12,182 nucleotides of DNA from assembly GCA_964652645.1 (NCBI GenBank), contig CAZZCS010000075.1, positions 1-12,182 of the forward strand, written 5' to 3'. The DNA is from CAZZCS01 sp964652645 (GTDB lineage Bacteria; Cloacimonadota; Cloacimonadia; Cloacimonadales; Cloacimonadaceae). Below are positions 7,479-12,182 of this stretch, piece by piece. The translations under genes and the position numbers were made by a program. Position 1 is the first letter of the stretch, and the number at the start of each line of letters is the position of its first letter. The notes under the pieces were generated by a model. The model was given only the letters and a program-made list of their open reading frames with translations, searched no databases and had not been told where the DNA came from.

Positions 7479-8243
7479 GTGCGAAAGATAGACGTAAAAC
7501 ATGAAGCTCGGAGAATCGAAGAATTCATTCGCGAATACTGCCAGAAATACGGCTTTGCGAAGCTCATTATCGGACTCTCCGGTGGGATAGACTCTGCTCT
7601 CTCGGCAGCTTTGGCCGTAGGGGCAGTTGGTAAAGAAAATGTCTATGCCATTTTGATGCCCAGCAGCGACAGCAGCCCGGATAGTGAGGGTGATGCCACC
7701 AAAGTTGCCAGGGCATTGGGGATAAAACATGAAGTAAGAGAGATTGGCTTTTTAGTCGAGAAATACTTTAGCCAGATAGAGCCCCAAGCCAGTGCCTTAC
7801 GGATTGGAAACTGGAAAGCACGCTGCAGAATGTTGATGCTCTACGACCTGTCGGCAAAGTATAATGCCCTAGTGGTGGGAACTTCAAACCGCACGGAGCT
7901 TCTGGTGGGATACTTTACCCAGCATGGCGATGGCGCTTGTGCCCTGGAACCGATCGGACACCTCTATAAAACAGAGGTAAGACAGATGGCGCAGGAACTG
8001 GGTCTTCCCCAATGCGTAATCGATAAAGCTCCCACGGCAGATCTGTGGGAGGGGCAGACTGATGAAGCCGAACTGGGTATTACATATCCCGAGCTGGATG
8101 AGATCTTGTACCTGCTCACTGAAGAGAACATAAACATCCACGCCAGTGAAAATCTGCCCTATCCAAAAACCATGTTTGAACACGTAATCAAACTGATGAA
8201 ATCCTCCGAATACAAAAGAAAACTACCCCCCATACTGGACTGA
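7479..8243 (+). CDS. nadE: NAD synthetase, ammonia-dependent
   Basis: A 254-residue enzyme catalysing the last step of NAD synthesis, ATP-dependent amidation of nicotinic acid adenine dinucleotide. The PP-loop ATP-binding motif SGGIDS is at 34-39. GTSNRTELLVGYFTQHGDG (134-152) and the DLWEGQTDE segment (188-196) are hallmarks of NadE. Length and the absence of an N-terminal nitrilase-type glutaminase domain mark the short form that uses free ammonia. The start is GTG 7479, supported by the AGGGAG before it; the protein then opens MRKIDVKHEARRIEEF, a normal family N-terminus. The gene begins 25 bases after a strong terminator, leaving little room for its own promoter. The next gene follows after 4 bases. 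Confidence 0.94.
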   Translation: MRKIDVKHEARRIEEFIREYCQKYGFAKLIIGLSGGIDSALSAALAVGAVGKENVYAILMPSSDSSPDSEGDATKVARALGIKHEVREIGFLVEKYFSQIEPQASALRIGNWKARCRMLMLYDLSAKYNALVVGTSNRTELLVGYFTQHGDGACALEPIGHLYKTEVRQMAQELGLPQCVIDKAPTADLWEGQTDEAELGITYPELDEILYLLTEENINIHASENLPYPKTMFEHVIKLMKSSEYKRKLPPILD

Positions 8244-8247
8244 AATA

Positions 8248-9435
8248 ATGCTCAATATACTAAAAAAAGACCGCTGCCGACGTTGCTACAACGAGCCTGG
8301 AAATCGTAATTGTCTACGCCTCAGCAAGATGATCGGCTGGCAGTGTTGCAACGATACCAGGGCAGATCGAAAGTGCCCGATCAATTGCGACTTTGCCCTC
8401 AAAGATAGCGCAGAGACAGCCTTCCCAGCCTTCAAAGCTGAATCACGAACCGAATTTCAACACCTGATCCGAAAGTACATCGACTTCTGGATCAATCAAA
8501 GCAGCCCCTTCTTCAATGGCAAGAGCCCTGCTGATACGGCAAAAGAGGATAGTGAAGCTGTCCTGCACTGGCTCAGCACATACCAATTCCCGGCTGGCTT
8601 CCCGATCAAATACCTGATGGACAGGCTAGGACTCCAGAATGAAGTGCCTGAGCTGGAGCTGAGTGATCCGGAAGCTATCGTGACAAACTATATGAATTCC
8701 ATTATTGCCCTGGAGTGGAACAAGATCCGCGGCTTTACAATAAACAACCTTACCAGCGATGACTTGGACAATCAATACAAGCAAACCATCTCTGCCATTG
8801 CTGCCCTCAAAAAGCTAACAGAATTTCGGATCATTTCAGCTGGAATCAGTGAAGATGGCTCTACCTCCTTTGTCTTTCTTGAGCTGAACGGCAAAACCTC
8901 CTGGACTATGATCCTTACCCCCCGTGACCAGAGATGGTGCATCCGGCAGAACATCAACGGCTCACCTCAGGAATACTATCAACAGAATGCTCGTTTTACC
9001 CAAATTGCCGAAACCCTCGGTAAGGGTGATGAAGCAAACGCCTGGCATCTGATCGAAGAGGCAAAAAAACTCTATCCAGACAGCGCAGACATCTATTATT
9101 ACAGCGGTTTACACAAGCAGCTCATCAAACAAAACGATAAAGCCAAAGTGGATTTTTTCTCCGCCATAGCGCTCGACAACCAATGGTCTACCCCATATTA
9201 TCATCTTGCCGCGCTCTACCTGGAATCCAATAATTACACTGAAGCCCTCTACTGGTGCGAACTGCTCGACCAAGTCACGCCGGACGATCCCAAAGTTATG
9301 AATAACATAGCAGCCTGTCATGCCGGCCTGAAGAATACCAATAAAGCCCGAGAGATCTGGCAAGGCCTGAGAAATCGCTTTCCAGAATTTGAACTGGCTC
9401 AGATGAATTTGGACAAACTCGATAATGGCATATAA
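8248..9435 (+). CDS. Unrecognised protein: N-terminal cysteine cluster, possible NTF2-like middle, C-terminal TPR-like repeats
   Basis: A 395-residue soluble protein I cannot assign to a named family. Residues 10-47 hold seven cysteines in the spacing C-x2-C-x8-C-x10-CC-x8-C-x3-C (C10, C13, C22, C33, C34, C43, C47), including GWQCCN and CPINC. This suggests a zinc-binding module or an iron-sulfur site. Residues about 139-245 start DPEAIVTNYMNSI and alternate helix and strand in a way that recalls NTF2-like folds; this is weak. Residues about 260-390 contain three or four helix pairs of TPR type, such as ADIYYYSGLHKQL, TPYYHLAALYLESNNYTEAL and PKVMNNIAACHAGLKN. There is no signal peptide or membrane segment, so it is probably cytoplasmic. 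It begins 4 bases after nadE and overlaps ribD by 11 bases, so co-expression with both is likely. A scaffold or partner-binding role is a guess. Confidence 0.85.
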   Translation: MLNILKKDRCRRCYNEPGNRNCLRLSKMIGWQCCNDTRADRKCPINCDFALKDSAETAFPAFKAESRTEFQHLIRKYIDFWINQSSPFFNGKSPADTAKEDSEAVLHWLSTYQFPAGFPIKYLMDRLGLQNEVPELELSDPEAIVTNYMNSIIALEWNKIRGFTINNLTSDDLDNQYKQTISAIAALKKLTEFRIISAGISEDGSTSFVFLELNGKTSWTMILTPRDQRWCIRQNINGSPQEYYQQNARFTQIAETLGKGDEANAWHLIEEAKKLYPDSADIYYYSGLHKQLIKQNDKAKVDFFSAIALDNQWSTPYYHLAALYLESNNYTEALYWCELLDQVTPDDPKVMNNIAACHAGLKNTNKAREIWQGLRNRFPEFELAQMNLDKLDNGI

Positions 9436-10513
9436 CCCCATCTTTATGCGTCAGGCAATCCGCCTGGCAGAAAAATCCCGCGGTCTCTGCTCCCCCAATC
9501 CCTTTGTCGGAGCCGTGATAGTAAAAGATAAGGCCATCATCGGCAAAGGCAGCACCCAAAGCTATGGCTCTCATCATGCCGAAGTAATTGCTCTGAGAGA
9601 GGCTGGTGCTGCTGCCCAGGATGCAGAAATGTACGTCACCCTCGAGCCCTGCTCCCACTACGGCAAGACTCCTCCCTGCGCTGAGGCAATCATCAAAGCG
9701 GGCATCAGAGCGGTCTATATCGGGATATCAGACCCCAATCCTCTTGTCGCGGGGAAAGGCATTAAGAGACTGCAGGAAAGCGGGATAGAGGTTTCGACTG
9801 GTCATTATGAACACGAAATCTCCCGTCAACTCGAGTACCATATCTGCCGGGTTCAAAAGCAGAGGCCATTTATCATCTGGAAGGCAGCTCTCTCCCTCGA
9901 TGGTAAATATGCCGCTCAGGATGGGTCTTCGCGTTGGATATCATCCCCGCAAAGCCGAAGAGCCGTTCACAAGCTCCGCCAGGAAGTGGACGTCATCCTC
10001 ACAGGAATCAATACTGTGCGTTGCGATGACCCTCTGCTCAATTCACGCTCTTCCAAGCCCAAAAAACAACCCCTGCGCGTGGTACTGGACCCCATGCTCG
10101 AGATTAGCACGGATAGCAAAATTGTCCAGACAGCACGCAGCTTTGCTACTTTGATCTTCTGTAGTGACACAGGTGTCGAGGATAGCAAAGGCCACAGGTT
10201 GACAGAATTGGGTGTAGAGATTGTATCTGTGCCTGCCTGGGATGATAAACTTGATCTGGATGAGGTCTTGAAGCACCTACATAATAGGGGGCACTACTCC
10301 ATCTTGTTGGAAGCTGGTTCAGAACTCAGCTCCTCCTTTTTCAAACGAGGACTGGTGGATAAGTGTTTGATCCACTATGGTAACAAGATCCTGGGAGGCG
10401 ACAAATCCATCCTCAACCAGCTCCAGATTCCCAGCATCGATTCGGCGCTTGTCCTGAAAGACATAAAGCTGGCAAAGATGGGCGAAGGTTTTCTGGTAAC
10501 GGCATACCTCTGA
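9425..10513 (+). CDS. ribD: Bifunctional riboflavin biosynthesis deaminase/reductase RibD
   Basis: A 362-residue two-domain enzyme performing the second and third steps of riboflavin synthesis: deamination of the pyrimidine made from GTP, then NADPH-dependent reduction of its ribose side chain. The deaminase domain (about 1-145) has the zinc site HAE (H51, E53) and PC...TPPC (C76, C85), plus SPNPFVGAVIV near the N-terminus. The reductase domain (about 147-362) has KAALSLDGK (153-161) and TGINTVRCDDP (193-203), matching the family pattern. Length is normal and both active sites look complete. The start ATG overlaps the end of the preceding gene by 11 bases in another frame, suggesting translational coupling; I see no strong Shine-Dalgarno. 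No other rib genes are in the window, so the rest of the pathway must lie elsewhere. Confidence 0.95.
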   Translation: MAYNPIFMRQAIRLAEKSRGLCSPNPFVGAVIVKDKAIIGKGSTQSYGSHHAEVIALREAGAAAQDAEMYVTLEPCSHYGKTPPCAEAIIKAGIRAVYIGISDPNPLVAGKGIKRLQESGIEVSTGHYEHEISRQLEYHICRVQKQRPFIIWKAALSLDGKYAAQDGSSRWISSPQSRRAVHKLRQEVDVILTGINTVRCDDPLLNSRSSKPKKQPLRVVLDPMLEISTDSKIVQTARSFATLIFCSDTGVEDSKGHRLTELGVEIVSVPAWDDKLDLDEVLKHLHNRGHYSILLEAGSELSSSFFKRGLVDKCLIHYGNKILGGDKSILNQLQIPSIDSALVLKDIKLAKMGEGFLVTAYL

Positions 10514-10544
10514 GCTACTTTATCCACTCCCTCATAGTGCTCAG
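10510..10544. terminator. Inverted repeat across the ribD/MFS convergent stops, possible bidirectional terminator
   Basis: CTGAGC (10510-10515) pairs with GCTCAG (10539-10544), and ACT (10517-10519) with AGT (10536-10538) after a one-base bulge, leaving a 16-base loop. It covers both stop codons of the convergent genes. Neither side has a real T-run, so it is a weak candidate for a shared terminator. Confidence 0.3.
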
Positions 10545-11900
10545 CTTCAGATGAATATAGCCTGCCATATTTAGGAAGAAGTGCCTCAAAGGTACACTAC
10601 GAGCCTCTTTTATGTACAATAAAGGTATCAGGGCAGTCCATCTCAAGACTCCACTAATCCCAAAGATGATCTGTTCGGATTCCAAAAATTTCCCAAATAT
10701 CGTGGTAGAGGCAGGATAAAATATACCTGCCAGCATTGTGGTAAACATCATGCCCAGCCCACCGACGGCTCCATAAATCCCGGAGTAAACCTGCTCGCTG
10801 CCTGGTTTTGCAATGGAAAGGACAAAATTTGTGGCCACTATTCCTGCTCCTGCCCACATAAAGCCAGAGAATATCCCTTCTACCCAGATGATAGAGTAGT
10901 TATCTGCTCGCATGAAGAGCCACATCATGGGGTTTATACCCCCTAGGAAAATGGCTATTTTCATCGCAGATTTATTACCGTAACGATCTATGAACTTCCC
11001 CCAAAAATTGTACGAGATCAGCATCGATGCAGTATGGATAGAACCGTAAACCTGCATTTCAAACAGGCTCATTTTTAGCTTTTGAAGCATAAAAGGAGAC
11101 CAAAAGGCAGAGCCCACACCGATAGCCATCATCCACCACAGACCATAGAGCAAGAATCTCCTGAAATTTGCATCCCGCAGCGGAGTGAGATAGAGCTCCA
11201 TCAAGCTGATTGGCGCAACTGATCTGCTTCTCCTCTCGGGTTGCTTGGAAAGAATATATAGTCCAAACAGCGAAAGGGCAGTAGCCAGGACGAAAATGAT
11301 ACTCAGGAACTTGGCCTGATTCTCTATTATAAAGAAGCTCTCCACTCTCAAGAGATCAACTACCCACTGCTTAAGCCCACTCCGATCCGTCTCAAACATA
11401 TCCATCAGAAAGCTCACAATGTAGCTCACGATCAGGCCAGCACTGAGAAGGAATTGATTTCGTCTGGAGAAAAAGCGTCCCCTAATCCGAAGAGGCACCA
11501 GATCTGAGATCCAGGCAATCCAGAGGTTGGCTCCTATGGATTGGAAGGCTGCGCTAAATAGCAATAGCGAAAGTACAAACATGATGGCGTGGCTGGAATC
11601 TGGAAACAAGAAGCTAAGACCTAAAAAGAATGTGAGAAAGCGCCCCACAAACGTGAGCCAGATACAATTCTTCTTCCTGTTCTTGAGATGGTGATTTACG
11701 GCCACTCCCACGGGCTGAAAGACTTGAGAAACCTGCCCAATGGCACTTAGCATACTGAACTGCAGCGGAGAAGCACCCAGGATCACGAGGAGCTTCACAA
11801 TGAACCCGCTGCCTATAGTAGCCAGAGTACCATATACCTGGGCAAAGATCCCCTCAATGATGGAGATTCTATAGGTCTTTCTAATCTTGCTTCCCTTCAT
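10515..11900 (-). CDS. Major facilitator superfamily (MFS) transporter
   Basis: A 461-residue polytopic membrane protein with about 12 hydrophobic segments in two halves, the normal MFS layout. The family signature G-x3-D-R-x-G-x-K occurs in the second half as GKFIDRYGNK (301-310). In the first half the corresponding cytoplasmic region is LVPLRIRGRFFSRRN (134-148), a basic motif I associate with a poorly characterised MFS group. The middle loop around residues 218-250 is basic and links the halves. The start is taken at ATG 11900, giving MKGSKIRKTYRISI. An upstream in-frame TTG at 11936 would add 12 residues but lacks a ribosome binding site. Upstream of 11900 only AGAAGTGGA resembles a Shine-Dalgarno. 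It is transcribed toward ribD, with one base between the stops. The substrate cannot be inferred. Confidence 0.9.
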   Translation of the reverse strand: MKGSKIRKTYRISIIEGIFAQVYGTLATIGSGFIVKLLVILGASPLQFSMLSAIGQVSQVFQPVGVAVNHHLKNRKKNCIWLTFVGRFLTFFLGLSFLFPDSSHAIMFVLSLLLFSAAFQSIGANLWIAWISDLVPLRIRGRFFSRRNQFLLSAGLIVSYIVSFLMDMFETDRSGLKQWVVDLLRVESFFIIENQAKFLSIIFVLATALSLFGLYILSKQPERRSRSVAPISLMELYLTPLRDANFRRFLLYGLWWMMAIGVGSAFWSPFMLQKLKMSLFEMQVYGSIHTASMLISYNFWGKFIDRYGNKSAMKIAIFLGGINPMMWLFMRADNYSIIWVEGIFSGFMWAGAGIVATNFVLSIAKPGSEQVYSGIYGAVGGLGMMFTTMLAGIFYPASTTIFGKFLESEQIIFGISGVLRWTALIPLLYIKEARSVPLRHFFLNMAGYIHLKLSTMREWIK

Positions 11901-11943
11901 ATTGTATCCACTTCTGAAAGCTCGCTTTAGTGTCAAGTGCTTT

Positions 11944-11972
11944 GCCTGGATCGCCGATTTCAGAGCTTATGC
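11944..11972. repeat. 29-base direct repeat, copy 1
   Basis: Matches copy 2 at 27 of 29 positions; it begins GCCTGGATCGCCGATTTC and ends in GCTTATGC. The two copies are 96 bases apart, start to start. The similarity stops at the repeat end, so this is a discrete repeated block and not a longer tandem duplication. Confidence 0.85.
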
Positions 11973-12039
11973 AAATAAGGCGCAGCGCAGCGCGGCGCGG
12001 CGGGGTAGAAGTTCGTCGCTTCAGCGAGCGCCGGTACAC
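11973..12039. other. GC-rich segment between the two direct repeats
   Basis: A 67-base segment with a GCGCAGCGC/GGCGCGG-type simple pattern (about 11979-12004) and a small stem, TCGC (12016-12019) with GCGA (12024-12027) around a TTCA loop. It differs sharply in composition from the genes around it. Nothing in it looks like a gene. Confidence 0.6.
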
Positions 12040-12068
12040 GCCTGGAACGCCGATTTCAGAGCTTGTGC
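12040..12068. repeat. 29-base direct repeat, copy 2
   Basis: Second copy of the block at 11944-11972, differing at T to A in position 8 and A to G in position 26. It is followed by a short AT-rich stretch (12069-12092) and then by the hairpin chain. Confidence 0.85.
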
Positions 12069-12092
12069 GAAAATTGATAAAGATGATACAAA

Positions 12093-12165
12093 TGAGTCCC
12101 CTCGGGCTCACAAACCATCGGCGCAGCCGATACCTTTCGAGTGCGGAGCACGGCAGCTGTAGCCG
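12093..12165. repeat. Chain of four short GC-rich hairpins
   Basis: Four stems follow one another: TGAGTCC (12093-12099) with GGGCTCA (12104-12110, one G-T pair); ATCGGC (12117-12122) with GCCGAT (12126-12131), loop GCA; GTGC (12141-12144) with GCAC (12148-12151), loop GGA; and CGGC (12151-12154) with GCCG (12162-12165), sharing base 12151 with the previous stem. The dense series looks like a structured repeat element or RNA rather than chance. It may continue past the window end. Confidence 0.6.
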
Positions 12166-12182
12166 GGCCCAAAGGCACGAAG

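Larger units (their letters stand above)
11901..12182. other. Non-coding structured/repeat region at the right edge
   Basis: This stretch upstream of the MFS gene is open in both directions (forward 11887-12162, reverse 11881-12111), but those frames are low-complexity products of GC-rich repeats and lack ribosome binding sites, so I do not call genes. It holds two 29-base direct repeats, a GC-rich core between them, and a chain of hairpins from 12093 to the window end. The promoter of the MFS gene should lie here, but I found no convincing one: TTGACA on the minus strand (11936-11931) has no matching -10. Confidence 0.7.

Noticed and set aside
11901..11936. Minus-strand promoter TTGACA with TACAAT before the MFS gene
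   Set aside because: The spacing is 24 bases and the TACAAT touches the start codon, so it cannot be a normal promoter for this gene.
11944..12068. Minimal CRISPR array (two 29-base repeats)
   Set aside because: Only two copies with two mismatches, a 67-base spacer of simple GC-rich sequence, and no cas genes nearby.
11887..12162. Forward 91-codon open frame and an overlapping reverse 76-codon frame (11881-12111)
   Set aside because: Both arise from GC-rich repeats with a 96-base period, have no ribosome binding site, overlap the MFS start and each other, and have low-complexity translations.

Overview
The window looks like chromosomal DNA from a Gram-negative (diderm) bacterium. It carries a complete tripartite RND efflux system with an outer-membrane TolC-like channel, two probable lipoproteins, and housekeeping cofactor genes. 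GC content is moderate, and protein style and intergenic repeats make me suspect a candidate phylum such as Cloacimonadota. That is an impression from reading, not a demonstrated assignment. I see no phage, plasmid, transposase or CRISPR genes.

Layout. Positions 1-438 are non-coding; they hold a striking 109-base G-rich/C-rich inverted repeat and, closer to the first gene, a weak promoter/operator candidate. Positions 439-7389 form one tightly packed forward gene set: a TetR-family regulator, a TolC-like outer-membrane channel, a lipoprotein periplasmic adaptor, an RND inner-membrane pump, a DUF3332-type lipoprotein and a small NifU C-terminal-like Fe-S protein. The gaps are 1, 10, 10, 36 and 9 bases, and the set ends at a strong intrinsic terminator (7424-7453). 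Only 25 bases after its T-run comes a second forward set: nadE (ammonia-dependent NAD synthetase), an unrecognised protein with an N-terminal cysteine cluster and C-terminal TPR-like helices, and ribD (bifunctional riboflavin deaminase/reductase). A major-facilitator transporter on the minus strand converges on ribD with a single base between the stop codons. The right edge (11901-12182) is non-coding, with two 29-base near-identical direct repeats, a GC-rich segment and a run of four short hairpins cut by the window end.

How the parts work together. The TetR regulator probably controls its own operon, and the next three genes build a complete envelope-spanning export machine. The pump is unusual: at the TM4 site where proton-driven RND pumps carry acidic residues it has Thr-Asn, and at the TM10 site where AcrB has lysine it has Asn. 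The DUF3332 and NifU-like genes are co-oriented and close, so probably co-transcribed, but their link to efflux is unclear. The second set groups NAD and flavin synthesis with an uncharacterised Cys-cluster/TPR protein; with the NifU-like gene next door this makes a small redox-cofactor neighbourhood.

The points most worth following are the missing proton-relay acids in the pump, the cysteine-cluster/TPR protein, the terminator that leaves no room for a separate nadE promoter, and the two structured intergenic elements at the window edges.
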